The position numbers were made by a program, and so were the translations under genes. The notes beneath the pieces are model-generated. The model was not told where the DNA came from and did no database searches. It saw only the letters and a program-made list of their open reading frames with translations. Below, one piece after another: positions 45,201-56,711 of a stretch of DNA of 64,000 bases. The DNA lies in NCBI GenBank assembly GCA_001931875.2, contig MSJH02000812.1, forward strand, positions 124,001 to 188,000, in the 5' to 3' direction. This DNA comes from Byssochlamys sp. IMV 00236 (taxonomy: Eukaryota; Ascomycota; Eurotiomycetes; Eurotiales; Thermoascaceae). Position 1 is the first letter of the stretch, and every line of letters starts with the position of its first letter.

Positions 45201-46413
45201 TATCTTAAATGGTCCCGGAAGGTCCTGCACCTAGCCAAGCACCTGGTAGATAGTTGCGCCACAGCCAAGGAGCCCCTCTTTCTCAGCTGAAATTAGTTAG
45301 TTAAGTCTTGTCACCGAGATGGCTGACAGGAGCAAGTTAGGAGCCCCATGTCCGTGCTGCTGCCTGCACCTTTTAGTTCGGTCGACCAAGTGGGCGGATA
45401 TCAGTTAGTCCTGGCGCTCGGACGTAATAACTAGCACGATTTTCTAGACTGCTTCCGACGGTCCGTAGAGTATCTATGTAGAGTACTTCTCCGTCCAGAC
45501 TATCAGGCCGTTAACTAGTTACGTGAGAATTCTAAATTGTCATCAGGCGTGATTAATTAGTGTTTTGATACCTGTGGTATGACTAGAAACGCGGATCATA
45601 TCGTTGTATGGATGTGCTTCTGTGCTGTGATGCCACAGAGAGTGAGGTAGTGGTGCAAATGATTGACAGTACTGGTCTTATCGCGGTGATTAGAGTAATG
45701 CGCAATGCTAATAGTAACTGTAAAACGGCCTGCTTACATCTCTAGAACAGATTGTCAAATGGCGGAGGTATGTGATGTCTAATTGTAGCTCGGGCCGGGG
45801 CGCGTTCCGAAGGTCTATGTCAAGATCGTACTCTTTGGTATACTCCGTATGCTTTTGAAGGGGATCCCCGAACCCCTTGCTTCGTTACTCGAGTAGCCTA
45901 ACGGTTCAAGCTGGCCAATTATCTCGGAGCACGTTCGGGTATGAAACCAGTTGATCTCGACTACCACTTTCAGAAACCTGAAAGACGTTGAACCTTATGT
46001 TAATACGGGGACAGCATAGAATCATGTTAGCCACGGGGACAACAGAATTTCAGATATACGCTATACTGCCAAGCGAATATCGACGACTTCCACCTTCGTG
46101 GTCCCCCTCCTGTAGTCCTTGGTACTTCCTCTGTGATATTTTCTGCAATGAGGGTCTTATTGCGCCTTCCAACCCTCACTTGATAGGATAGACTGTAATT
46201 CTTGGCTCAGAGTCCCTCAGTCGGGTTAGCTATGTTTAATCTCATCCCTTGAGCATGGGTCCGCTGTAGAGTCCCTGTCTGAGGCAGGTCACGAGATGAT
46301 CTAACGATCAATGCGTTGTTGTAGGTCGTGGCAACCGACAAAAGTCCCTAATCGCTCAACGACAGCAAGTTTGCCAGACTTTCCACGACAGTTGGCAGAG
46401 ATGGCCCAGTGCT
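42236..46413. other. 4.2-kb gene-poor block
   Basis: No supportable gene. The first several hundred bases are the upstream region of the velvet gene, with an AG microsatellite (42350-42364). The rest has short scattered ORFs without coding composition. No transposon proteins or terminal repeats were recognised. Long upstream regions are known for fungal developmental regulators, so part may be promoter. That is inference. Confidence 0.4.
42350..42364. repeat. AG dinucleotide repeat
   Basis: About seven AG units upstream of the velvet gene. Confidence 0.8.
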
Positions 46414-48339
46414 TCATGGTTTTAGTCCTCGGCTTCGATCGACGTCGAGGTGATATAACCCCTGTGCCCTTTGAAGTACGAGAGACGCCTCTATACTCTG
46501 CTTGAACCTGTAAGAATGCCTAGATATGACGATCCTCGAGAGGGCACCAACCCTCGAAGGCGAAGGCAGAGATGACGGTAGGTAACCAGAAGAGATGACC
46601 CCATGACCCTTGCCGACGAATATGGCTACAAAGCCGCCGTTCACCCGATCCCACGCGACAATATGTCCAGAACTTATCCACTCACTCTGCTCTATGTCGG
46701 AGGCGGGTCGCATGCATAAGTAGCCAAGTTGCAGCAGGTGAAGGGTGTGCTCGTCTGCCATAGGCTTTCCCTGGCAGTCCAACCGCGCACAAACCAGACC
46801 TAATGAGGCGGGGTCCCAAGGGATGCGAGTATTGTGTCCAGGAGCACTTAGGCAATGGGAAAACTCGATGGGAGAACGCTGAGGCATCCAAGCAAATTGG
46901 TTGTCCCAAGAGCCCATATGTTGAGTACAAAGCGGTATATCTTCCCCTTCATGTTCATCCAACAACTCGGCGATTCTACCAAGATCAGAGCTTGAGTTCG
47001 AGCAACCTAAAGCACGGATTTCTTCCACAAAGCGTTGCGTCGTATGGAGACCCACATGATCACCATCCACAGTAAGGAAGGGCTGAGATCCGATAGGGTG
47101 CAGAGAATCGTCGATCATTGAATGACAAGATTGAGCATTGTGCCATCCTAGACCAAGTCTCATCTCGATGGTTCGTAGCTGGGAGTCTAGAAGGGCCATA
47201 CAATTTTCCTTCCCCGCGAGTTCGAATAACTTGTCTGACAAGTGGTGATCAATAAGTAAATGTATCAGCCGAGATTCCGTTGAGATTTCTGGTAATGTAT
47301 TGCTTGCACGTTCCGATATTTCTGTAAGACACAACATGGCTTCCTTCAGCCGTCCCGTATCGATAAATGCAGTCACACATGCATATGAAGCAGCGATTAG
47401 CCTTTGGTTGCAGCCAGGAATTAGATGCTGCTTCAACGTGTTCCATACACTCTCCAGTGATTGTTCGGCTTGTAGCATTCCGAGAAGACAGGCATACTTT
47501 CCGATGACCCCGGCAGAGTCCTCCTTACCTGAGAGGTCGCATAGAACGTCACTCAATGTGTATTGAATATTGTGAGAACTCTGACCTTCTCCTGTGAGTA
47601 AATAGACCATCTGATTGTTGGCGTAGCCCGGATCCTCAAACCGTATTAAGCGTAGCGTGGAGAGGAGAGAAGTGATTAGCAATTCACTATCAGCCGGTTC
47701 TAGCCTTTCATTGGTGATGCGTTTATAATCATCTATATGGCCTTTCAGTGCGAGAAACGAAAACGACAAACAAGCGAAGTGCATTCCTAAGAAGGATATG
47801 TCCTTGGATATTGGTGTTCCGAGTTTATGCAGCCGCGTCACTAAGGCGTTCAAGAATGACAGTATCTCTCTAGATGGGTGATGCTGGTGACACCGGTGAA
47901 GAGCTTGACTGAGAAGGTTGCAATGTTTAAGCAAGAATTCGCCATCTATATTCGTATTTATCTCGCGCTCGACGTATAGATAAAGGTCACGCAAACATGT
48001 TGCATTTTTCAGTGTTGATTGATCCTGTTGATGAGTGGATGGGATGGCTCTCCTTCCAAAGATACTCCATGGTGACAAAGGGGGTTTCAAGGCCCAAGGC
48101 GCGACAATAAATGACTGTAGCAGCTCATCGAGTTCAGATTCATGTAGAGTGACCTGCGGTTGTTGTGTAGTACCAGATAATGAGAACCGAAGCAACTGAG
48201 ATGGAGTTGGCTGTGGGCGACCATTGCTATGCCCGTTCTTCGTCAGGTTATTAGGGAGTTTACTTTGAGATATAGAGCGTCGAAGGTAGAGCTGTAAGTT
48301 CTTTGGGGGCTTAATCCGGGGCAACTGATACGAAAACAT
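46414..48339 (-). CDS. uncharacterised 641-residue protein, probably mitochondrial
   Basis: A continuous intronless frame of 641 residues that I do not recognise. The first about 50 residues (MFSYQLPRIKPPKNLQLYLR and on) are basic and lack acids until about residue 65, compatible with a mitochondrial presequence. From about 110 to 420 the sequence is a run of amphipathic helices with alternating Leu/Ala and charged residues, as in PPR/TPR-like helical repeats (for example SYACVTAFIDTGRLKEAMLCL). A later segment (about 430-560) has several Trp/His/Cys residues. It is divergent from SYF2, with 334 bp between starts. A role in mitochondrial gene expression is possible but only inferred from the solenoid look. 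Confidence 0.65.
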   Translation of the reverse strand: MFSYQLPRIKPPKNLQLYLRRSISQSKLPNNLTKNGHSNGRPQPTPSQLLRFSLSGTTQQPQVTLHESELDELLQSFIVAPWALKPPLSPWSIFGRRAIPSTHQQDQSTLKNATCLRDLYLYVEREINTNIDGEFLLKHCNLLSQALHRCHQHHPSREILSFLNALVTRLHKLGTPISKDISFLGMHFACLSFSFLALKGHIDDYKRITNERLEPADSELLITSLLSTLRLIRFEDPGYANNQMVYLLTGEGQSSHNIQYTLSDVLCDLSGKEDSAGVIGKYACLLGMLQAEQSLESVWNTLKQHLIPGCNQRLIAASYACVTAFIDTGRLKEAMLCLTEISERASNTLPEISTESRLIHLLIDHHLSDKLFELAGKENCMALLDSQLRTIEMRLGLGWHNAQSCHSMIDDSLHPIGSQPFLTVDGDHVGLHTTQRFVEEIRALGCSNSSSDLGRIAELLDEHEGEDIPLCTQHMGSWDNQFAWMPQRSPIEFSHCLSAPGHNTRIPWDPASLGLVCARLDCQGKPMADEHTLHLLQLGYLCMRPASDIEQSEWISSGHIVAWDRVNGGFVAIFVGKGHGVISSGYLPSSLPSPSRVGALSRIVISRHSYRFKQSIEASLVLQRAQGLYHLDVDRSRGLKP

Positions 48340-48673
48340 AGATTATTGATGCTTTACAAGCTTAATAAGATGGGAACAAGGGCAACAATGGTAATAAGCA
48401 GAAACCCTTTGACGATGATGGATGCTCAAAAGCCGTCGAGGACGCAACGCTGCTGGTCAAGTGCGGCGGAAGTCACGAGGAAGGGCCAAATACAGGGGAG
48501 ACGGATACGGTAACGTATCGTCACCCGACGTCACACCTGTTTCCTGTAAACCTTCTGGCCACCATCCAACGTCTTAACAGTCTTTCGACTATTACCGCTG
48601 TGCGTTGGGATCTGATTCTATCTTACCCACCTTTTATTGGCAGTGAAAAGTCATACCTATTTGCCCGCGGACG
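48340..48673. promoter_or_regulatory. divergent promoter between the 641-residue protein gene and SYF2
   Basis: 334 bp between two start codons. It contains TGACGTCG (minus strand, 48526-48533), a CRE/ATF-type half-palindrome. No other element is clear. Confidence 0.45.
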
Positions 48674-49694
48674 ATGCCTAGAGAAGATCGCGACGACAGC
48701 TCTCCACAGGGCGCAGAGCAAGAAAAGCCTACCTCGGCGGAGAAGGAGGTAATGGATGCCAAAGCCGGCGCAGCTTCAGATAACACTGGAGCAGACGAGT
48801 CCAAGGAAGTTGATGCTGCTGCCAAGGCGCGTGAGAGGCAGGAAAGGTTCAAGGCTCTCCGCGCTCGCGCTGTCAGTGCTCCCCGCCCTACCCCAATAGC
48901 GAAATTTATCTCCCAATATGATTGCTTCCTAGGTTCATCTTGACTGACATTCAAACAGAAAGCGGCGACTGAGCGAAACCTGAAAGAGACAGCGGCGGAG
49001 TCTCAACGTCTTGCAACCGATCAAAGTCAGCTAGCATCACTATCTCGCAAGCACGCATTTGCGTCGCACAATCTGTTGAAGGCAGATACTGAAGCGTCCG
49101 GGGAAGACTTTGAGCGAAAAAGAGCTTGGGACTGGACAGTGGAAGAGTCAGAAAAATGGGATAAGCGCATGGAAAAGAAACAGCGACACCGTGATGACGT
49201 GGCATTCCAGGATTACAGACAGGATGCACGAAAGGTATATAAGAGGCAGCTGCGGGAGATGCAGCCTGATCTGGAAGGATACGAGAGAGAAAAGATGGCT
49301 GCAATTGAAAGAGCTGCCGCCAGCGGTGGCTTAGAAGTCGTGGAGACCAATGACGGCGAGCTGGTAGCCGTTGACAAGAATGGAACATTCTACTCAACAG
49401 CCGACTCGACAGACTTCATTGAGAACAAGCCTGACCGATCTGCAGTGGATAAGCTCGTCAACGACCTGAAAAAGGCAGAAGAAGTTCGCCTCAGGAAACG
49501 CAGGGAGCGCCGCGGAGAAGACGAGCCAGATGTAACTTATATCAACGAAAAGAACAAGCAGTTCAACCAGAAGCTTGCCAGGTTCTATAACAAGGTATGG
49601 CTGGTCTTATACGGTATGAAGCAACCACGAGACTAACGTATGGTAGTATACTGCCGAGATCCGCGACAGCTTTGAGCGCGGCACGATGATATGA
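48674..49694 (+). CDS. syf2: pre-mRNA-splicing factor SYF2
   Basis: Component of the Prp19/NineTeen-complex-associated part of the spliceosome. Exons 48674-48871, 48959-49594 and 49647-49694 give 293 residues. The N-terminal 50 residues are acidic/Ala-rich. A long helical Arg/Lys/Glu-rich body then shows the SYF2 signature: RAWDWTVEESEKWDKRMEKK, FQDYRQDARKVYKRQLREM, a conserved DVTYINEKNKQFNQKLARFY and the terminal YTAEIRDSFERGTMI, split by the last intron. Length and C-terminus match fungal SYF2. Confidence 0.93.
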
Positions 49695-50791
49695 TTACAA
49701 AGATAGACTGGATCGACCCTGCACCAGATTACACTAACCCGTCATCAACCTTTGCCCAGCGCCAAAAAACCAAGGACAGCGTCAGAAACCAGGCTTTTCG
49801 CACAACTGCGCCTTTATGAATTGATTGGATAGCGGATACAAGCCATATCAAAAGGAAAAAGCAGAAAAAAGACCCAGATTTCCTTATATCTGTAGCGGCT
49901 TGCTACGGTGTTGACCATCCGTTTTCCGTCACGAGCTCAATGGTTCGAATCCGTTGGTTTGTCTGAAAGCGATTCGGGTGCTTCTTTATGATTGCGTGAT
50001 CCTCTGAGGGAAATGGGCAATTCGCAGCAGTCTCCAGGTCCCGTTGCGAGACGTGCAGCCAACCTGGGGAGGTAAAACGATGGACCATCGTCACAGAATA
50101 AAGATTGAGAAGTCCTGTATACATGGTTGGCTCTGAGTCAAGACGATGATGCGGACACCAAGTTGGCATTGAAGTCGTGTAACTGCGCAAGCTTTTGCCG
50201 AGGAATTCATGTATGGAGATCGTTCGCACAGGTACTTCAGGATTTATGGATATGAATCACATATTATCTACTTCTAACATTGCGAGTCAACCGGTCGCCG
50301 ACTTTCACAACTTTTGCAGCTCCATCAGGCTGACGAGGGTGCATTGATAGAAGCGTCGATCTCAGATACTATGGAAAAACTGATTTCGCTGGTTTCTTAT
50401 GACTCCTTGCTGCTATCTACAGAATGAAGAAGGATTCGGTAGACAAAATCTCTGGGCGACAAGGTGACCACGAGTTTATAGGACAATACATTTCAAAGGT
50501 TTCTTTATATGGAGAGTGTCTCTGGAAATTGATGAGGCGATGGATTTTCCCAAGATAGTGTGATTACACAACTATCATTTTGCAGACTGGTAACTAGTGA
50601 CTGTATAGAATATAAAGACTGACACTGATCTATTACAGAAGATTTGAGGTAGCAATGAATGCACATATTCTGCAAATGAACGTCTTGAGATCAACTAATT
50701 TGACACACAAAGTCGATTCGAACTTTGGTCCTTCCCCCTTATTTCAGATACCTTTCTTCTTCTTCTTCTTCTTCTTCTTCTTCTCCTGTGC
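49695..50791. other. intergenic region after SYF2
   Basis: About 1.1 kb between converging genes. A 108-codon minus-strand frame at 49903-50229 begins only with GTG and is not convincing. A TTC microsatellite ends the interval. Confidence 0.4.
50754..50785. repeat. TTC/GAA trinucleotide microsatellite
   Basis: About ten tandem TTC units (GAA on the minus strand), beginning roughly 7 bases beyond the stop codon of the alpha/beta hydrolase gene, inside its expected 3' UTR. Confidence 0.85.
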
Positions 50792-51688
50792 TCACTTTGG
50801 AGTAACTTTGTCAGCTAGGACAGTGATTTTCTTCACTAGCATGGCCGGTTGGCTCAGCATGGGGGAATGACCGGCGTTGCATCGATCAATTTCCGCATTT
50901 GCAGCGCGTGCAAATATCTCTTGGAAGTTAGTCGGAGCAGCTTTATCATTTTCACATATCAAATAAGTCGAGGGAATGTATTCGTAAGCTGCCCGGGAAA
51001 GAGGGGTTTCCTGGACTTTGTATGACTGTGGAATCAACCGTGACTCCCACAGGGCCGCTTCCTCTGCAGGAAGGTCATTGTACAGTATCTCTGCACCGTT
51101 CTTGATGGTAAAGGTGCCGTCATCCTGGAGTTTCAAACGTTCATATTAGCGATGATTCCTTACTTTCTCAATGCATAGCTACTGAGACTTGATGGCAAAA
51201 AGAAAAGAAAAAAAAAAGCAATGGAATATCAACTATCTTACCCGAACGTCATTATTAGGTGATTCGCCAAAGGCTTTCAACACAGATTGTCCTGGGGACA
51301 GTACAAATGCAGCGAAATAAAATAGATGAATCACACCACCTGGTGCACCTGCTTGTTTACGGCTCTCGTAGCTGAGTTCCTTGGGGACGGCATCGCTTCC
51401 AACCAGGCCACCGTACGAATGCATAATGACAACCACGTATTTCCCATCCTTTTCTATCAGGGATTGGAGCGCTTCAGTCACGGCGCGCGAGTCGTCAGCC
51501 AATGTACGCGTAGGAAAGTCTGCATCGCCTGGATTGCAACTAGGAAGTTGAGGATGAACAGTTGGGTATCCTTCCGCTTCCAGACCCTTTATGAGAGTCT
51601 CATAGACCAGAGGAAGTTGGAATGAGCCCTGTACAAGTAGTAGGGTCGGTTTGTTGGTCACCGATGATGATGATGATGCTGTAGCCAT
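50792..51688 (-). CDS. alpha/beta-hydrolase-fold protein
   Basis: Exons 51688-51242 and 51124-50792 give 259 residues. The fold is visible as an N-terminal strand with oxyanion region (PTLLLVQGSFQ), the nucleophile elbow VVVIMHSYGGLVG (Ser about 91), an acid in YLICENDKAAP (about 207-209) and the catalytic His in NAGHSPML (235). The size and the LVQGSF/HSYGG pattern match the small esterase-like alpha/beta hydrolase group (Abhydrolase_6) common in Aspergillus. The substrate is unknown. There is no signal peptide, so it is probably cytosolic. No biosynthetic cluster genes surround it. Confidence 0.85.
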
Positions 51689-53034
51689 GGTCGACTGAAG
51701 GTTAACTCCGAGCCTTGGTTACTTGTTGGAGTTCCAACGTTAAGAGGGGAAAGACGGCTGAAGGAAAAGATGATGGGATGTAGAATATTCTACAGATACT
51801 GCTGCTCCGGTCAGTGACTGATAGAATAAGTTCTCGATTGCTTGGGTTCGCGATAAATGGCCACAGTTTCAGGCAAATGAATAAAAGGTCTACCTCGAGA
51901 CTTGACCACTCCCCTCATCTGATAGACCAATACAGCGTAACACTAGTGATCTCCAGCTCCTCGAGGCTAGTGTAATAATTCGTGCAGGAGAATGACATTA
52001 TTTCTGCCCCCACGGGACATTATCAGGCTACCTGACTGAATGTGCTCCGCGATCTTGATACCAGTTTAGTGACCTTTTGCGTTTAGTTAATGCTGGCCTG
52101 CCATTAACATCGCTGGCTCCATCAGTAGACCGTTGTCAGGAGCTCAATTTATTGATAGACTATCTCGTGTGTCGCTTGGGTGCGTAGCTTCAGCCCACGC
52201 TGCACCTGATAAAGAAAGTTTACAGACACAGGGGCCAAAACTATGGCGATCCTCAGCTCTTAAAAACCGTTCTCGCGTAGCTCATCCGATATATCCACGC
52301 TTGTAATTGCTGCTACAACCTAACTGGAATACCAATCTATGTGTTGGCAGACTTCTGTTCGGGTTGTGTTGTTGCTGTCTCGAGAGCCGATAAATCCGGT
52401 AAATCACTTATTATGATATTTTTAACCTAATATGGGATTATATCTGCCTGTCTCTCAGTGGTGATTCACTCTGCAAAGGTGCTCTCTGCGAAGAGGCTGA
52501 AATATATCGGTCAGATCGTTTATCCAATTCCCTATCCGCAAGTGACAGTCGTGACAAAATATGGAGACTATTTTCTGTTTACTGGAAATGGCCCAAAGAA
52601 TATCAACCCATACCTGGATTGGTAATGTATACCACGCGTCAGCCGGTATGTAGCCTGTTGCAGTTCATGAGTCCTGAGATCGGGTGCTTCGATGTTGACA
52701 TCCCTACTTGTGCAGCAGCTTGACGGTCCTTACCCGAATTTCTCTGTCCTAGCTTGGATTCTCTAAGTATCCTGAAACAAGCGAAGCCATTTCACATATG
52801 CTACTACGCAGTAGGGTACTGATAGATTCTTATAGTTCACGGGTTTAGAACAAGACAAGCAGTGATAATTATAATATAACATATTGGAGCAACCATGCTG
52901 AAGCCGACAAGACTAACTACAAGAGGTAATCCACAGATCCTCCCTTTACGCGCTTTACAGGTGGCATATCTACTTTGATTGGGACTTGACGGAGCTCTCA
53001 TCGCGTTTTGGAGTGAGCACTTTACTGCGTCTGC
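51689..53034. other. gene-free interval
   Basis: About 1.35 kb of A/T-leaning sequence between the hydrolase promoter and the 3' end of the COQ11-like gene. Nothing recognisable. Confidence 0.4.
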
Positions 53035-54083
53035 TCACAACATGCTCTTTCTCCACGCCCTTGTCGCCAGGGCCTCGATCTTCTGGATATTGAGCGCGCC
53101 GCTCATCGCGTCATCACTAATTGCCTCAACCACTGCTTCACCGACCAAGTCAACCTTAAGGGGCTTCTGAGCCATCGTCCCTAAGAATCCCAGTCTACCA
53201 CCCAGGAGAGTGTTGAGTTCCGAACCCACGATCCCTCCCAGCGCGATTGGCAACGTGAATTTCCTGTTTGAATCGTACATAAAGCCTGGTCTGACGAAGA
53301 TACTTCTCAAATCAGGTAGTGATGAGGCAATGAGGGTTTCGGCTTCTCTTTTGGTGGAAATGTATCGGCTGGGAAGGATAGGCGCTCCCGCAGCAGCGGA
53401 TATGTATACGAATGTCGGAACGTGTTCTCGGGAGGTCTCTTGTGCCAATGCAATAGCTGCCATTAGGTTAGCCTTAGATCGGTAACAAGGACGTCTGAAT
53501 CCGGGCACCAACCTGAATCTCTGTTCATGAACTCATAAGTCCATTGCCCATCGCTCTCCTGGGGCTTCAAGGGCTCCCCTTCCTTTCTTTTTAGCGGATC
53601 CTGGCTTCCTAGCTTCGATGGACCAAAGGCTCTCTGCAATCCACTGATTATAGATTCCCGTCCTGAAACCACTCCCTTGTAGTCTGCCTCCAGCAGTATA
53701 CCCATTGTGTGCACAACAGCGTTCGCATCTTTCAGGAATGGCTTATAGGTGTCGGGCCTAACAATGTCGGCTTTTGCCCACTCGACAGAATTTGCCCACT
53801 GCGGACGTCGAGGTGAGTCGATTAGATTCTCCCATCGCGGCTCGCCCGAACGACTAGGGATATCAGCAGTGGACTAGCAGACATCCATATTGAAATGATA
53901 TATGCACCTTAATGAAGTTACCGACCAACCCCTTGCGACCGCCGCTTTGCAAATCCTAGAACCTAGCTGATGTCAGAGCTTCCAATTGAGATGAATTGAG
54001 AAGTCACGCTATTTGATGAATGACTAGATCTCCGTACCTAGAAACCCACTCCCACCAGCAACCACGATCCTTTTCGTAGCCAT
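53035..54083 (-). CDS. atypical SDR, COQ11/NDUFA9-like mitochondrial protein
   Basis: Exons 54083-54038, 53962-53908, 53853-53513 and 53456-53035 give 287 residues. The N-terminal Rossmann motif (RIVVAGGSGFLG, split by intron 1) is followed by ICKAAVARGWSVTSLSRSGEP, then AVVHTMGILL, VYISAAAGAPILPSRYISTKREAE (an active-site-like region with Tyr and Lys) and FVRPGFMYDSNRKFTLP. This is the pattern of the atypical SDR family containing yeast COQ11/YLR290C and complex I NDUFA9-like proteins, which act at the mitochondrial inner membrane and in coenzyme Q metabolism. The first two coding exons are only 46 and 55 nt. An SDR of another mitochondrial subgroup cannot be excluded. Confidence 0.85.
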
Positions 54084-54443
54084 TGAGTACGAAAAGATCA
54101 CAGCTAGGAAATTGAATTAACGAAATAATCGAATAGTGATTGTGTATAATGAAGGACGTGCCTCAACGGACCATATTTTGTCGGGGGGTTCGGTTTCCGC
54201 AGAGCCCGGAAGCTCTGCTGAGCTCCGCGACTTTTGCTCGGAAAGTGACGACACCGCGTGGGCCGGCCGCGTGGTCACGTGCTTCAAGGCGGAGAGATCG
54301 CGGAGGATCGTTTGCGGGCATTCTCCGCCACGATCGATAGTATCTTTCAAGGCCAGCACCTATTTTCTGTTCATCTGGCTGCGGCCCACTAACTGTACAA
54401 TATACCGAAGCTTATTTAGGAGATTTCAGCTTCACTGCCTAGT
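54084..54443. promoter_or_regulatory. divergent promoter between COQ11-like gene and YAF9
   Basis: 360 bp between the two start codons, with GTCACGTG at 54274-54281 (a CACGTG core as upstream of the two mitoribosomal genes). Confidence 0.45.
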
Positions 54444-55334
54444 ATGCCAGCCGCCACAGGTACAAAGCGCGTCAGGGTTGGTAGTCCCTTTTCGCTACGC
54501 CACTCTCGTTACAGTAATGGCTGACTCGTTTGCTATAGGGCGTTTCAATATTCAGACCTTTCGGTATGTTGAATGATACTTTTCAGTAGCACTCTATATC
54601 AATACTTGCCTGTCCTGTTAACACAGCATACAGTCTACGGCAGCGAAGCCCAGCCCTTCGACCCCGCAAAGCGACCACCTAACGCGCCCGAGGACCACAC
54701 GCATCAATGGCGCGTCTTTGTCAAGGGCGTGAACGACGAAGATATATCTTACTGGCTAAAGAAAGTGCAGTTTAAGCTGCACGAGACATACGCGCAGTCC
54801 GTGCGGACGATCGAGCAGCCTCCCTTCGAAGTCACCGAGACAGGATGGGGTGAATTCGAAATCCAGATCAAGCTCTACTTCGTGCCAGAATCGAACGAAA
54901 AGCCCCAGACGCTATGGCATAGTCTCAAGCTCCACCCGTACGGACCGGATGCTGAGGGCATGAAGGAGAGGAGGGAAGTCGTCGTCAGTCAGAACTACGA
55001 AGAAGTCGTCTTCAACGAACCTGTCGAGCAGTTCTACGATATTTTGACAGGTGGCTCTACCGGGGCGCAACCACAGAAGGGGAAAAGTGGGAAGAATTCC
55101 AAGCAACAGCAACAGCAGCAGGGTGGAAGAACGGCAGAGATTCCGTACAACGAGAGTCCGAAGAATCCATATAGCAGGACAACCGAGAGTAAAGAACTCG
55201 ATAGACTGACAGAGGCTACCAAGACGGTTGAGCAGATGCTTAAAGAGGAGAAGGCGAAGCTGGCTGAGCGTGAGAAGAAGCTGCAGGAACTGAAAGAAAG
55301 CGAAGGAATACCCCTCGCGACGAAGAAGAAATGA
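54444..55334 (+). CDS. yaf9: YEATS-domain chromatin protein YAF9
   Basis: Histone-tail reader shared by the SWR1 remodelling and NuA4 acetyltransferase complexes. Exons 54444-54476, 54539-54563 and 54634-55334 give 252 residues. The two short first exons supply [11 protein letters not shown] and GVSIFRPF, and the junctions rebuild the YEATS start IFRPFVYGSEA. The YEATS domain (about 14-150) shows [52 protein letters not shown] and [12 protein letters not shown] Gln-rich linker (Q run about 178-184) precedes a C-terminal coiled coil ([20 protein letters not shown]), as in fungal Yaf9. Confidence 0.94.
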
Positions 55335-56711
55335 GTTCGTTTTACGATACACACGACACGTCGTAATAATGACGGCGACTGATGGTTGTTATGCCTCTCG
55401 ATCCTGAAAGCAAGGATCCACCCCTTTGCATATACTCGAGCCATGTTTATCAGGTCGAGATGCTACATGCCGTTCAGCTTCAGTCGAAGCACCATCCATA
55501 CAGAGCAGACTCTTTCGGCTTGATCGCAATACCGATTGTTCACATCGGAGCTCATGTCCTTGTCCTTCTGTGTCCTACAAGACCTATTACAAGGCTGAGG
55601 CATAGAAGAAATTCCAAGACAGGGACCGGATCGTTGCAGCGTCGACATCTCTGTGGAGACACGGGTACATGACGATTCGGAAGCGAATGAGACCATTGTT
55701 GTTGCTTCAATTAGAGACCAACGTCGGTCTTAACTGTACCATATAGGATCCATCATCAGATAGACATTAGGCGTCTTTCCACTTCTACACCTTCCGGGCA
55801 AGCTGGTACCATATAGATACCAACTAAGCCACGATACCTGGTGCAATACAAAGCCAAAACCATCGACAAAAAGTTGGTATAAAAAATTACATAGACTTCC
55901 TCATCTTCGTATACTATGAAGTCCTCCTCCAATTAAAGACCAGTCCTTTCGATGTAGATTATTCACCGCAGTCTTATAACTAACTAACTGGTCAACCAAT
56001 ATAAGACGTCTTGCCGCGGGCTGATAAGGCCGCCCCCAAGACAACGTGCCCCCAACTTTATTTACATACTTGCACCAAGTTCAAAAGTTCTGGATTCATT
56101 CACTAAATTAACATCTAGTATCAAGCGTATTCTGCGCGCAACTTAACGTCTTTCCCAGCCTTTTATGAAGTATCCGTTATCTTGACAGTACCAATCAAGA
56201 ATTCGTCATTTATCAGATACGCCGCTCGTGCCATAATCGTAGATATCTCGTTGTACCAGTTCAGTTTCTCTGCTAAAAGCCCCTATCTTAGTACCAGGCC
56301 AGAACGAACTATGGAGGAACCGAATCAGCTTAATGACGAGGTGTATGAAAAGCACGACAAGTTCCGGGTTTTGAGAGCCTTATGGGAACTGTCCACGAGA
56401 TCACCGTTCTCTACGGCATGGTAATCCCTACCTATCCAGGGCCTTTTGAGGAATGAATGTAATATTCTGCCATCGAATCAATTTCGAATTCGGACAGTGG
56501 AAATAAAAAACATTAATTGATTCATTACGACCATGATAACCTAGACATTCCTAAAACTCCAGAAGCAATCTGTCCTCGGGGTTTATTCCCCCTTTAAGAC
56601 TGCAATGTAGCCTAATACTAATGATGGTATCGATGAAAAGACAAAGACAAAAAGAATGAGAGCATACAGAACTCCCGAAAGGTACCACTCGCGTAGATAT
56701 AGATATATCTC
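55335..56711. other. intergenic region, A/T-rich
   Basis: About 1.4 kb with no clear gene. A 37-codon ORF at 56311-56424 (starting MEEPNQLNDEV) has protein-like composition but nothing to support it further. Confidence 0.4.

Noticed and set aside
49885..49965. tRNA-like T-arm (GGTTCGAATCC with a 5-bp stem)
   Set aside because: No matching A box, D arm, anticodon arm or acceptor stem could be drawn around it.
49903..50229. 108-codon minus-strand ORF
   Set aside because: Opens only from GTG, has no family signature and sits between converging genes.
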